From positions 1,674,001 to 1,738,000 of the forward strand of contig NZ_CP019966.1 in the NCBI RefSeq assembly GCF_003031265.1: a DNA stretch of 64,000 bases, in the 5' to 3' direction. This document shows positions 21,128-30,502 of this stretch, one piece after another (positions within the stretch are counted from its first letter, which is position 1; the number at the start of each line of letters is the position of its first letter). A model generated the notes under the pieces. The model had not been told where the DNA came from. It saw only the letters and a list, made by a program, of their open reading frames with translations, and did not search any database. The translations under genes were made by a program, and so were the position numbers. This DNA is from Rhodopseudomonas palustris. Its GTDB lineage: Bacteria > Pseudomonadota > Alphaproteobacteria > Rhizobiales > Xanthobacteraceae.

Positions 21128-24100
21128 CTAGTTTTCGCCCGTCAGCAGCGCGGCATTGCCGCCGGCTGCTGCGGTGTTGATCGACACCGTCTGTTCCAGC
21201 GCGAAGCGCGGCAGATAATGCGGGCCGCCGGCTTTGGGCCCTGTGCCGGACAGGCCGGAGCCGCCGAACGGCTGGACGCCGACGACGGCGCCGATGATGT
21301 TGCGGTTCACATAGACATTGCCGGTCGGCAGCCGCGCGATCACACGCGCGATCGTGTCGTCGATCCGCGACTGCACGCCGAGCGTGAGGGCGTAGCCGGT
21401 GGCGGCGATGTCATCGAGGAGATCGTCGAACTGCGCCGCTTTGTAGCGCACCACATGCAGGATCGGGCCGAACACTTCTTCGGTGAGCTGTGAGGCGCGG
21501 CTGAGTTCAAAGATATGAGGCGCGACGAAGTTGCTGGCGGCCGGTGCTGTGCCGGCGAAGTGAAGCTGCGCTTCGCGTTTCATCTTGGTGATATGCGCGT
21601 CGAGCCTGGCTTTGGCCTCGGCGTCGATCACCGGTCCGACATGCGTCGCCGGATCGCGCGGATCGCCTATTTTCAGCTCGCGCGCAGCGCCGGCAATCAT
21701 CGCGATCACCCGGTCGGCAACGTCGTCCTGCACGCACAGCAGCCGCAGCGCCGAACAGCGCTGCCCGGCGGAGCGGAACGCGGAGGTGATGACGTCGTCG
21801 GCGACCTGCTCGGGCAGCGCAGTGGCATCGACGATCATCGCGTTGATGCCGCCGGTCTCGGCGATCAGCGGCACGATCGGACCGTTCTTGGCGGCCAGCG
21901 TCCGCTTGATCGCGCGCGCCACCTCGCTCGACCCGGTGAACACGACGCCGGCGACGTCCGGCTGCTCGACCAGTGTGGCGCCGATGCGGCCGTCGCCCTG
22001 TAGCAGATGCAGCGCCTCGCGCGGCACGCCGGCTTCATGCAACAGCCGCACGGCCACCTCTGCGATCACCGGCGTCTGCTCGGCCGGTTTGGCGACGACC
22101 GCGTTGCCGGCCATCAGCGCCGCGGTGATCTGGCCGAGGAAGATCGCGAGCGGGAAGTTCCACGGGCTGATCGCGACGAACACGCCCCGCCCGCGCAACG
22201 CCAGCGTATTCCGTTCGCCGGTCGGGCCGGGGAGCTCCAGTGGTTCGCCGAACAGCCGGCGGCCCTCGCTGGCGTAGTAGCGGCAGTAGTCGACCGCTTC
22301 GCGCACCTCCGCCACGCCATCGTCGAGCGTCTTGCCGCCCTCGTCCAGCAAGAGGGCGATGAATGCCGCACGGCGCTGCTCCAGCAGATCGCCGGCACGC
22401 CGTAGGATCGCGGCGCGATGATCGGCGGAGGTTCGGCTCCAGGATTCGAAGCCTTTGCGTGCGGCCCGCATTGCAGCCGCGGCTTGCTCTGGTGTGGCGG
22501 ATGCGAGGGGCGGCAGCGGCGGGCGTGCACCTTCGATGTCGCCGAGCAGCGCGGCGAGCGCGCTGCGGTCGCCGAACTCGATGCCGCGCGAATTCAGCCG
22601 CTGCGGCTGATACAGATCGCGCGGCAACGGGATCGCCGGGTTGCGTGCCTTCTCCGCATTGCCGATCAGTGTGGCTGGTCGCTCCAGCAGCTCGGCGATC
22701 GGCACGCTGTCGTCGCCGGCCTGCGCCACGAAGGAGGAGTTGGCGCCGTTCTCCAACAGCCGCCGCACCAGATAGGCCAGCAGGTCGCGATGGCCGCCGA
22801 CCGGCGCGTAGATCCGGCACACCGCCTGCGGGCGATCGGTCAGCAGCCGCGCGTACAGCGCTTCGCCCATGCCGTGCAGCCGCTGGAATTCGTAGCCGTC
22901 GCAATTCCCAGCCTCGGCCAGGATGGTCGCGATCGTGAGCGCGTTGTGGCTGGCGAATTGCGGGAAAAGGCGCGGGCGCAGTGCCAGCAGCTTGCGCGCG
23001 CAGTGCAGGTAGTTGAGATCGGTCATCGGCTTCCTGGTGAACACCGGATAGTCGGCAAGCCCGCGCTCCTGCGCGCGCTTGATCTCAGTGTCCCAATAGG
23101 CGCCCTTCACCAGTCGCAGCATCATGCGGCGGTCGAGCGCGTTCGCCAGCTCGGCGACATGGTCGATCACCGCGGCGGCGCGCTTCTGATAAGCTTGCAC
23201 GGCGAGGCCGTAGCCGTCCCAGCCTTTGAGCGAGGCATCGGCGAAGCAGGCGGCGAATACCTCCAGCGACAATTCAAGCCGGTCGGCTTCTTCGGCATCG
23301 ACCGTGAAGGCGAGGTCGTGGCTCTTGGCCAGCCGCGCCAGCTCGAGCAGCCGCGGCGTCAGTTCCCGCATCACGTGGTCGCGGCTGATCGCCTCGAACC
23401 GCGGATGCAGCGCCGAGAGCTTCACCGAGATCCCCGGCCGTGCCGGCAGCGCAGCGTTGCCGGCACTGCGGCCGATTGCGGTGATCGCATCCGCGTAAGA
23501 CTGATAATAGCGTTCGGCATCCTCGGCGGTGCGGGCACCTTCGCCGAGCATGTCGTAAGAATAGCGAGAGCCCTCGCGCGCCTGGGCGCGTGCGAGCGCG
23601 GCTTCGATGGTTTCGCCGAGGACGAAGTGATTGCCGATCAGCCGCATCGCCTGGCGCGTCGCGGCGCGCACAGCAGGCGCGCCGATCCGCCTCGTCAGGG
23701 CCGCCAGCGTGCCTTGCGGCGTCTCGCCTGCGTGGACGAGACGGGCCGATAGTCCGAGGGCCCAGGCCGAGGCGTTCACCAAAACGGCATCGGACTTGAT
23801 GCGGTGATGCGCGAAGTCGCCCTGGCCGAGCTTGTCCTCGATGAAGGCGTCTGCAGTCGCGGCATCCGGAACCCGCAACAGCGCCTCGGCCAGCACCATC
23901 AAGGCCAGGCCTTCTTTGGTCGACAGCGCGAACTCGCGCAGCATCGCCTCGACGCCGCCCAGGCCATGTTCGGAACCGCGGATCGCGGTGATCAGTTCGG
24001 TGGCGAGAGGGTCGATCCGAGCTTCACGAGCGAGCGGCAGCGCGGCGGTCGCCAGCAGCTCAGCGGCCAGCGCAGCATCATCCGGTGCGTAAGCCGCGGT

Positions 24101-24130
24101 GAATTCGGCGAGCGGCGGGTTGGACGGCAT
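21128..24130 (-). CDS. putA: Bifunctional proline dehydrogenase / P5C dehydrogenase PutA
   Basis: 1000 residues, the minimal type A PutA size known from Bradyrhizobium. It oxidises proline to glutamate via pyrroline-5-carboxylate with FAD and NAD. The N-terminal half is the FAD-binding PRODH barrel (about 100-470). The C-terminal half is the aldehyde dehydrogenase, with ETGGINAM, catalytic Cys in GQRCSAL, and FGPILHVVRY. There is no N-terminal ribbon-helix-helix DNA-binding domain, so it is not an autorepressor. The frame is open about 310 bp further upstream, but ATG 24130 fits the known length and leaves room for the divergent gene at 24276. Confidence 0.95.
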   Translation of the reverse strand: MPSNPPLAEFTAAYAPDDAALAAELLATAALPLAREARIDPLATELITAIRGSEHGLGGVEAMLREFALSTKEGLALMVLAEALLRVPDAATADAFIEDKLGQGDFAHHRIKSDAVLVNASAWALGLSARLVHAGETPQGTLAALTRRIGAPAVRAATRQAMRLIGNHFVLGETIEAALARAQAREGSRYSYDMLGEGARTAEDAERYYQSYADAITAIGRSAGNAALPARPGISVKLSALHPRFEAISRDHVMRELTPRLLELARLAKSHDLAFTVDAEEADRLELSLEVFAACFADASLKGWDGYGLAVQAYQKRAAAVIDHVAELANALDRRMMLRLVKGAYWDTEIKRAQERGLADYPVFTRKPMTDLNYLHCARKLLALRPRLFPQFASHNALTIATILAEAGNCDGYEFQRLHGMGEALYARLLTDRPQAVCRIYAPVGGHRDLLAYLVRRLLENGANSSFVAQAGDDSVPIAELLERPATLIGNAEKARNPAIPLPRDLYQPQRLNSRGIEFGDRSALAALLGDIEGARPPLPPLASATPEQAAAAMRAARKGFESWSRTSADHRAAILRRAGDLLEQRRAAFIALLLDEGGKTLDDGVAEVREAVDYCRYYASEGRRLFGEPLELPGPTGERNTLALRGRGVFVAISPWNFPLAIFLGQITAALMAGNAVVAKPAEQTPVIAEVAVRLLHEAGVPREALHLLQGDGRIGATLVEQPDVAGVVFTGSSEVARAIKRTLAAKNGPIVPLIAETGGINAMIVDATALPEQVADDVITSAFRSAGQRCSALRLLCVQDDVADRVIAMIAGAARELKIGDPRDPATHVGPVIDAEAKARLDAHITKMKREAQLHFAGTAPAASNFVAPHIFELSRASQLTEEVFGPILHVVRYKAAQFDDLLDDIAATGYALTLGVQSRIDDTIARVIARLPTGNVYVNRNIIGAVVGVQPFGGSGLSGTGPKAGGPHYLPRFALEQTVSINTAAAGGNAALLTGEN

Positions 24131-24275
24131 GGCGGTCGGCTCCCGAAGCCGGAGATAGCTGTGGACGGCGTGCATCAGTGCAGCCAGCAAATGCAGTGCC
24201 ATCCAGACTGCCATATTGGCACGGTCGGGGCCGGACGCTAGCTTCGCCTCCACCACAGGGAGGCTGGGAGCGGGG

Positions 24276-24923
24276 ATGAGGGTGACGCGCGGCAAGTCCA
24301 ACGCACGACATTTCGGTGCGCTCGCGGCCGTAGCGCTGGTCGCCGCCTGGTTCGGTGCGCCGGCAAAGGCGGCCGAACTCAGCTCGCAGGTCTCGTATCT
24401 GTATAGTTCGGTGTCGATCTTCCCGCCGAGCGCCAAGGGCATGACGGTGTGCTACGGCTTCGTCTGCCGCCGCCGCTACGAACTGGCGTTTTCGGCCGGC
24501 GATCGCGCCGCGCTGTCGCGGATCATGGCGTCCGGCAAGGCCTCGGCCGCGGCGGAACGCGCGGCGGTGCAGAAGGCGGTGGTGTGGCTCGACCGTCGTC
24601 TCGGTCCGGTGCTCGGCACCGACAAGCGGATCGCGCGCGCCGATTTCCGTTACTTCGACGACAAGCACAATTTCGATTGCTGGGACACCACCCGCAACAC
24701 CACTAGCCTGCTGCTGGTGATGCAGGAGTGGGGCCTGTTCAAGTATCACAGCGTCGGCGATCCCAAGTATCGCGGCAATGTCCTGGTGCTGCAGACGCCG
24801 CACAACACCGCGGTGCTGACCGAGCGCGCCACCGGCGCGCAATGGGTGGTCGACATGTGGACCCGCGCCTACGCGCAGACACCGGAAGTGATGCCGGTCG
24901 ATCAGTGGGTCAAGCTCGACTGA
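24276..24923 (+). CDS. Hypothetical exported protein
   Basis: 215 residues from the ATG at 24276, preceded by GGGAGCGGGG. Signal peptide of about 33 residues ends APAKAAE. The mature part has four cysteines (VCYGFVC, NFDCWD and one more context) and conserved-looking motifs WLDRRLGPVLGTDKR, FDDKHNFDCWDTTRNT and WVVDMWTRAYAQTPEVMP. No catalytic family recognised; similar proteins are common in alphaproteobacteria. Divergent from putA with a 145-bp shared promoter gap. An alternative upstream start at 24216 would destroy the signal peptide. Confidence 0.8.
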   Translation: MRVTRGKSNARHFGALAAVALVAAWFGAPAKAAELSSQVSYLYSSVSIFPPSAKGMTVCYGFVCRRRYELAFSAGDRAALSRIMASGKASAAAERAAVQKAVVWLDRRLGPVLGTDKRIARADFRYFDDKHNFDCWDTTRNTTSLLLVMQEWGLFKYHSVGDPKYRGNVLVLQTPHNTAVLTERATGAQWVVDMWTRAYAQTPEVMPVDQWVKLD

Positions 24924-24949
24924 GAATGATGGTTCGGTGCGCGGGCCGT

Positions 24950-26731
24950 TCAGGCCAGCACCAGGTCCTCGTTCAGCACGGCGGCAAGATCGCCGGCGCG
25001 CTCGACCACGCAGACCAGCATCGGTTCGGTACGGCCTCGGATTTCCAATTCCAGCGTCGGCAGCGCCTGTTCGGACAGGCCCGCGGTGGCGCGGAGTTCG
25101 TCCGACAGCAGCGTCTCGCAGGCGAGGCTCTTGGTCAGGTCCTGCAGCCGGGATGCGACGTTGACGGAGTCGCCGAGCGCGGTGAACACCATGTGGTCGC
25201 GATAGCCGATCTCGCCGACCACCACTTCGCCGCTGTGGATGCCGATGCCGAAGCGGATCGGTTCGGGCAGATCGTGGCCGAGGAAGTTGTTGAGTTCATC
25301 GATCGCCGCGCCAATCGCCGCGGCGGCGCGAACAGCGTTGCGGCAGGCCTCGCGCGGTGTTTCGGCAAGTCCGAACAGCGCCAGCATGCCGTCGCCGACG
25401 AACTGATTGGGTTGGCCGCCGCAGGCGATCACGCTGCGCGACACCGCGCCGAGGAAGCGGTTGACGATGAACACGGTGTCGAACGGCAGCCGGCTTTCGG
25501 CGAGCTTGGTCGAGCCGCGCATATCGACGAACATGCTGACCAGATAGCGCTCCTCGCCGACCCGCGCCGCACGCGCCGCCTTCCGCGCGGCTGCGACGTT
25601 GCGCGGTGGAAACACCGGCACGAAGGCGAGGTCCTGTGTCGGCCTGAGCTGGCAGGCGAGGCGGATCGACGGATCGTCGCCGGTGCCGATCGAGGCGAGC
25701 ACGAAGGCCTCACGCGGCGACGGCGGCGGCAACGCGGCGGGATCGCCCAACACGCGGATCCGGCAGGTCGAACAGCGAGCCCGGCCGCCGCAGGCGGAGG
25801 CGTGCGGGATGTTGTGGCGCTGCGTTGCCTCCAGCACGGTGAGGCCCTTCGGCACCCTGATGCTGCGCTCGCCGTCATAGGTCAGCCGGACCATGCCGCC
25901 GCGCCGTTCGATGATCGCGCGCACCGCGCGGGCGATCAGCGCCAAAGCGATCAGGGCGAGATAGAAAATCAGGAAGCCGTTGCTGATCGCTTCGAGCGTC
26001 TGCTGCTGCTCCGGCGTGCCGAGATTGGACGGTGCGAGGTTATCGGCCTGCCATTGCGGCGAGGTTGCCTCGCGCGCCACCTCGCGGCCGCCCTGGTAGA
26101 AGCCGAGCAGCGCCAGCGTCGGGACCAGCACCGCGGCGGCGAGCAGCCACGGCATCGCGCGGCGGAAGGCCGGCTTGATCCGCAGCCAGACGTAGAGCCC
26201 GATGCAGCCGTGGGTCCAGGCGATCAGCATCACCGCGACCATCAGCCAGGCCCGATACGTCGGCGAAGCCACGAAGTAATTATACAGCACCTGCGGATAC
26301 AGCCGGTCCTGGTCGTACAGCACGCTGCCGAGCCGCATCACGATGACATGGCTGTAGATCATCAGCGGCACCGACAGCCCGAGTATGAGCTGCAGCGGCT
26401 CCAGCGTCTTCCAGCGAAACTGGCGGCGCTGATACAGCGCCCACAGCCCGAGCCCGGCGTGCACCGTCACTGAGCCGTAGAACAGCATCGCGACCGGCAG
26501 GAACTGCCAGATCTCCATGTGCCACATCACGCCGGCATGCAGAGCCGCCGGCGAGATGTTGCCGAGCGCATGGTTGAGGAAGTGGCTGAGCAGATAGGTG
26601 AACAGCACCAGCCCGCAGAACATCCGGACTTGCCGAAGCCCGATGCCGCCGAGCCAGCCGGCCTTCTTCCCGCGGGCAGAAGCGTTCTGCTTTTTGTTCG
26701 GCTTCGCTCGCGTCGCCATCAGTGAGTGCAT
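24950..26731 (-). CDS. Class III adenylate/guanylate cyclase with heme-type membrane anchor and [2Fe-2S] ferredoxin domain
   Basis: 593 residues, three modules. Residues 33-270 have about six hydrophobic helices with histidines at 50, 54, 91, 128 and 174, resembling a succinate dehydrogenase/fumarate reductase cytochrome b anchor. Residues 280-375 form a plant-type ferredoxin domain with Cys314, Cys320, Cys323 and Cys360 (C-x5-C-x2-C-x36-C). Residues 395-560 are a class III cyclase: FVDMRGST (metal Asp403), VGDGML (Asp447), GIGIHSGEVVVGEIG and LGDSVNVASRL. It likely makes cAMP in response to redox or quinone state; that signal is inference. Stands alone, upstream of a family B repeat. Confidence 0.9.
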   Translation of the reverse strand: MHSLMATRAKPNKKQNASARGKKAGWLGGIGLRQVRMFCGLVLFTYLLSHFLNHALGNISPAALHAGVMWHMEIWQFLPVAMLFYGSVTVHAGLGLWALYQRRQFRWKTLEPLQLILGLSVPLMIYSHVIVMRLGSVLYDQDRLYPQVLYNYFVASPTYRAWLMVAVMLIAWTHGCIGLYVWLRIKPAFRRAMPWLLAAAVLVPTLALLGFYQGGREVAREATSPQWQADNLAPSNLGTPEQQQTLEAISNGFLIFYLALIALALIARAVRAIIERRGGMVRLTYDGERSIRVPKGLTVLEATQRHNIPHASACGGRARCSTCRIRVLGDPAALPPPSPREAFVLASIGTGDDPSIRLACQLRPTQDLAFVPVFPPRNVAAARKAARAARVGEERYLVSMFVDMRGSTKLAESRLPFDTVFIVNRFLGAVSRSVIACGGQPNQFVGDGMLALFGLAETPREACRNAVRAAAAIGAAIDELNNFLGHDLPEPIRFGIGIHSGEVVVGEIGYRDHMVFTALGDSVNVASRLQDLTKSLACETLLSDELRATAGLSEQALPTLELEIRGRTEPMLVCVVERAGDLAAVLNEDLVLA

Positions 26732-26741
26732 ACCTCGATCG

Positions 26742-26849
26742 CGTCATTCCGGGATGCGCTGGCCGGCAGCGCAGGGCCGGAATCCTCAATCCCGGTGTGT
26801 GGTTTTGGATTCCGGGCTCGCTCGACTTGGTTCGCGCCCCGGAATGACG
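26742..26849. repeat. Palindromic intergenic repeat, family B (copy 1)
   Basis: CGTCATTCCGGGATGCGCTG on the left pairs with GCGCCCCGGAATGACG on the right; internal GGAATCC and GGATTCCGGGCTCGCTCG arms. 108 bp between the cyclase start and the ycjF end; no coding capacity. Confidence 0.85.
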
Positions 26850-26930
26850 ATCGTTGTGTCAGCAGGCGCGGATCAGCACAAGAAACTTCGGCGTAATGTA
26901 GCTTAGCGCAGGTCTCCGCCGAACGGGGCG

Positions 26931-28040
26931 CTACTCGTCCTTCTCCCGCTTCTTCATCAGATCCTTGACCAGATCGCCGAGCTGCGGGCGGGGCAGGGCA
27001 TCGAACGGAAGCGGGCGGGTGAGGTCGATGGCGGCGAGGCCGAGCCGTGCGGTGAGCATGCCGTTGACGACGCCTTCGCCGAGCTTGGCCGACAGCCGCG
27101 AGGCGAGGCCGTGGCCGAGTACCGATTGCATCACGCTGTCGCTGAGCGCGATGCCGCCGGTGATGGCGAGGTGCGACACCGTCTGCCGCATCAGCTTGAA
27201 CATGCCGAGCGCGCCGGGGCGGCCGCCATACAGCCGCGCGAGCTGGCCGATCAGCCGGGTCGCGGCGATCGCCACGAACAGTACGTCGATCAGTGCCTTC
27301 GGGCTGATCGCGGTCACCAGCGACACCCGCTGCGCGGCCTTCGAGATCAGCACCTTCGCTTCAAGGTCGAGCGGCGTCATCAGTTCGCGCTCGGCGAGGC
27401 GGATCAGGTCGGCGCCGTCGATGATGTCGTCGATGTGCTTCTGCAGCGTGGCGCGGCCATGGGCGAGCTGCGGGTTGGGATGTTCGAACTTCAGCAGCTC
27501 GCGGATGATGGCGCGGGCTTCGGCGCTATTGTCGGTCTCCAGCACGCGCGCAGCGCGAGCGTGGAGCTGCTCGATCCGCGCCAGGCGGATCAGGCCGAAA
27601 GCCTCACGGCCGATGATGATCGCCAGCGAGCCGCCAGCCAGGATGGCCAGTACCATGCCGATCGTGCCGAGCGTCTGGCTCTGCGCGAACAGATCTTCGA
27701 CCAGTTTGCTGATCCACAGCCAGAACGCCAGCGACACCAGTCCGGTCGCGGCGCTCCAGAACACGGTGCCCCAGCGGAAACCCTTCTTCGGGTTGATGAC
27801 GCTCTTCGGCGCTTTCGGCGCCGAGATCGGCGGCTCGGCTTCGCGGGCGAGCTCGACCCTGGCGCGCGGCGGCGGGGGTGGCGGTGCGGCGCCGGCCGCA
27901 GACGCGGCAGGCTTGGCGTCCGCTTTCGCGGACGGCTTGGCCGTGTAGCTGCCGCCGCCGTCATCGGAATCGATCAGCACCACGCTCGGGTCGCTGAGCT
28001 TGAAGGTCGCCGGCCGGCGAGGAGGAACCCGCTCGGTCAT
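26931..28040 (-). CDS. ycjF: YcjF/TIGR01620 family inner-membrane protein
   Basis: 369 residues. An Ala/Pro-rich N-terminal cytoplasmic region (1-90), two transmembrane helices (about 92-112 and 122-146; GTVFWSAATGLVSLAFWLWI and IGMVLAILAGGSLAIIIG), then a helical DUF697 domain with LISKAAQRVSLVTAISPKALID and RLYGGRPG. YcjF and its partner YcjX are phage-shock or heat-shock associated in enterobacteria. Its start overlaps the ycjX stop by 4 bp (ATGA), so both are co-translated; the pairing supports the call. Confidence 0.9.
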   Translation of the reverse strand: MTERVPPRRPATFKLSDPSVVLIDSDDGGGSYTAKPSAKADAKPAASAAGAAPPPPPPRARVELAREAEPPISAPKAPKSVINPKKGFRWGTVFWSAATGLVSLAFWLWISKLVEDLFAQSQTLGTIGMVLAILAGGSLAIIIGREAFGLIRLARIEQLHARAARVLETDNSAEARAIIRELLKFEHPNPQLAHGRATLQKHIDDIIDGADLIRLAERELMTPLDLEAKVLISKAAQRVSLVTAISPKALIDVLFVAIAATRLIGQLARLYGGRPGALGMFKLMRQTVSHLAITGGIALSDSVMQSVLGHGLASRLSAKLGEGVVNGMLTARLGLAAIDLTRPLPFDALPRPQLGDLVKDLMKKREKDE

Positions 28041-29506
28041 TGCAGTCGGTCTCCGATCAGGAACTGAAGCGCCCGGTCGAGGCGGATGTGAGGCAGCGCC
28101 GGACCGTCCGGATCATGGCTGTCGAGCCGCGGTGGGCGGAAGCGCAAAAAGCGGAAGTCCGCGTCCTGGTGCGAACCGGCGGCCAGCCCGCGGAAGGTGT
28201 CCTCGCCGCGGAACAGGCCCTGCAGATTGGTCGGCAGGTCGCCCGGGAAGGTGGCGACCTCGGTTTCGCCGTCGAATACCTCGCCCTCGGCCATTTCGCC
28301 GGCGATCGGCGTGCCGACGATCGAGGGCAGCCGGTCGCGGCCGCGCTGCACCTGGGCCTCCCGGGTGGCCCGGACGGCGGCCATTGCCACCACGTCGACC
28401 TTGGCGCCGGCGAATTCGGCCCGTCGCATCGCCTGGTCGACCAGCTTGCGGAGGATCGCCTCCAACCGGTCGTGGCTGGAATGGTGCAGATGGTCGGCCT
28501 TGGTGGCCGCAAACAGGATCTTGTCGATCCGCGGCCGGAACACCGAGCTGAGCAGCGTCGAGCGGCCGACCCGGAAGCATTCGAGGATGCCGGCCAGCGC
28601 GGCTTCAAGGTCCTGCAGCGCCTCGGGCCCGGCGTTGAAGGCCGACAGCGCGTCCGCCAGCACGATCTGGCGATCGAGCCGGGCGAAGTGATCGCGGAAG
28701 AACGGCCGCACCACGGCGTCCTTATAGGCTTCGAACCGGCGGCGCATCATCGCCCACAGCGAGCCGTCCGGCGCGATGCCGCCGTCCGGCACGTCCAGCG
28801 GCGCGAAGGTCAGCGCCGGCGAACCGGCAAGATTGCCGGGCATCAGGAAGCGGCCCGGCGGCAGCAGGCTCATCGCGAACTGCTCGTCGCGGCAGGCGCG
28901 CAAGTAAGCGGTGAACAGCCGCGCCGCTTTCAGGGTTTCCTGCTCGTTCTCGCGCCCCTTGGGATCGAGGGTGGCGAGATGGGCGTGCCACTCCCGCGCC
29001 ACCCGGGCTCGCGGGTCCTGGCGCGACAGCGCCAGGCTTTCGGCCGCCCAGCGCTCGTAGCTCTTGGTCAGCAGCGGCAGGTCGAGCAGCCATTCGCCCG
29101 GATAGTCGACAATGTCGAGCGTCAGCGTGGTCTCAGAGCCGTTCTTGCGCTGATAGTCGATCACCAGCCGCAGCTCGCTGATGTCGACGGTCGAGCTCGG
29201 CCATTGCCGCTGCTCGATCAGCGTGGCGAGGAAGTTCTCATAGGCGAAGCGAGGCACCGCATCGTCCGGCTGCGGCGCCAGCCGCGCGGTGGCGATCCGC
29301 CCGGTCGACATCGATTCAAAGATCGGAAACCGGCCGCCCCGGCACAACCCGTGCACGAGAGCGGTGATGAACACCGTCTTTCCCGCGCGCGACAGACCGG
29401 TGACGCCGAGCCGGATCGTGGGATTGAACAGGTTCTCGCTGTAGTCCTTGAGCGCCCGCGCCGAGAGCCACGCATCTTCGAGAAGATTGGAAAAATTGAA
29501 GGCCAT
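28037..29506 (-). CDS. ycjX: YcjX family GTPase/ATPase
   Basis: 489 residues from ATG 29506 (MAFNFSNLLEDAWLSARAL). Walker A GLSRAGKT with FITALVHGL, then the family motif VDYPGEWLLDLPLL (switch region, DxPG) and FAATKADHLHHSSHDRL (base-recognition TKAD). Mono-domain P-loop NTPase, cytoplasmic, working with YcjF. The frame is open 186 bp further upstream, but that extension is Arg/Pro-rich and has no matching family segment. Confidence 0.93.
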   Translation of the reverse strand: MAFNFSNLLEDAWLSARALKDYSENLFNPTIRLGVTGLSRAGKTVFITALVHGLCRGGRFPIFESMSTGRIATARLAPQPDDAVPRFAYENFLATLIEQRQWPSSTVDISELRLVIDYQRKNGSETTLTLDIVDYPGEWLLDLPLLTKSYERWAAESLALSRQDPRARVAREWHAHLATLDPKGRENEQETLKAARLFTAYLRACRDEQFAMSLLPPGRFLMPGNLAGSPALTFAPLDVPDGGIAPDGSLWAMMRRRFEAYKDAVVRPFFRDHFARLDRQIVLADALSAFNAGPEALQDLEAALAGILECFRVGRSTLLSSVFRPRIDKILFAATKADHLHHSSHDRLEAILRKLVDQAMRRAEFAGAKVDVVAMAAVRATREAQVQRGRDRLPSIVGTPIAGEMAEGEVFDGETEVATFPGDLPTNLQGLFRGEDTFRGLAAGSHQDADFRFLRFRPPRLDSHDPDGPALPHIRLDRALQFLIGDRLQ

Positions 29507-29747
29507 GCGCCAAGGTTCAATCGTCAGAGTTGCCGGCGAAACTAGCCGGAAACCGCCGATTCGTGCGACAATCCGACCTGTACTGCCGGTCTTGGCTTTG
29601 CCGCCTTTCCGGCGGAAAATTCGTGCTCGATCGGACGGAGGCGGTGGCCGAGCGTGCCGCAGGATGTGTATCGCATCGCCGATCGGCGTCATGAATGCGC
29701 CAGATCAATTCGGATAAGGTGTTCGAGAACAGGGTGTTCGCTGCAGA

Positions 29748-30443
29748 ATGACGATCTTCCGCCTCAAGCAAATCGTGTCGCATGCCAGGATCGACGCCAA
29801 AGGCGCGGTCCACTGGAACTACGATCGCGCCGAGCTGATCGCCGATGGCGTCGTGCATGTGCTGGGCCTCGTCGCCGGTTTGATCGCCGCGACCGCGCTG
29901 GTCACGCTGACCGGCGTGTTCGCATCCACGCCGACGATCGTCTCGGTATCGGTGTATGTTGCAGGGCTGCTGGCGATGCTCGGCCTGTCGGCCGCGTACA
30001 ATCTCTGGCCGGTATCGCCGCGCAAATGGCTGCTGCGGCGGTTCGACCATTCGGCGATCTACATTCTGATCGCCGCAACGTACACACCGATCATCAGCCA
30101 GATCAAGGATCAGATGTTCGGCCTGGCACTGCTCGCCGGCGTCTGGGGCGTGGCGGTGGTCGGCATCCTGCTGAAGCTGTTCAAGCCGGGTAAGTTCGAC
30201 AAGCTGTCGGTTGGGCTTTACCTCGCGCTCGGCTGGAGCGGCATCATCGCCTACGATCAGGTGGTGGAGACGCTGCCGACCACGGCGATGTGGTTCCTGG
30301 CAATCGGTGGCCTGTTGTACACGCTCGGCGTGATCTTCCACGCTTGGCGGCGGCTACGGTTCCAGAACGCGATCTGGCACGCCTTCGTGCTGGTCGCCGC
30401 CGGCTGCCACTACGTTGCGGTGATGGACCTGGTGCTGGCGTAG
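29748..30443 (+). CDS. Hemolysin III / PAQR family membrane protein
   Basis: 231 residues with seven predicted hydrophobic helices. Family motifs: YDRAELIADGVVHVLG (the E..D..H signature near the first helix), RRFDHSAIYILIAATYTP, and the C-terminal FHAWRRLRFQNAIWHAFVLVAAGCHYVAV. The conserved histidines and aspartate form the metal site of the PAQR fold. Bacterial members (YqfA type) affect membrane fluidity or act as ceramidase-like hydrolases; true haemolysin activity is doubtful. Divergent from ycjX, 241 bp away. Confidence 0.92.
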   Translation: MTIFRLKQIVSHARIDAKGAVHWNYDRAELIADGVVHVLGLVAGLIAATALVTLTGVFASTPTIVSVSVYVAGLLAMLGLSAAYNLWPVSPRKWLLRRFDHSAIYILIAATYTPIISQIKDQMFGLALLAGVWGVAVVGILLKLFKPGKFDKLSVGLYLALGWSGIIAYDQVVETLPTTAMWFLAIGGLLYTLGVIFHAWRRLRFQNAIWHAFVLVAAGCHYVAVMDLVLA

Positions 30444-30502
30444 CCGACGCCGGATCTTTCCGATATGAACGCCCCCGCCAACAACAAGCGGGGGAAACAA
30501 CC

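Noticed and set aside
24131..24442. N-terminal extension of PutA
   Set aside because: No ribbon-helix-helix pattern; overlaps the divergent exported protein; known 1000-residue form starts at 24130.
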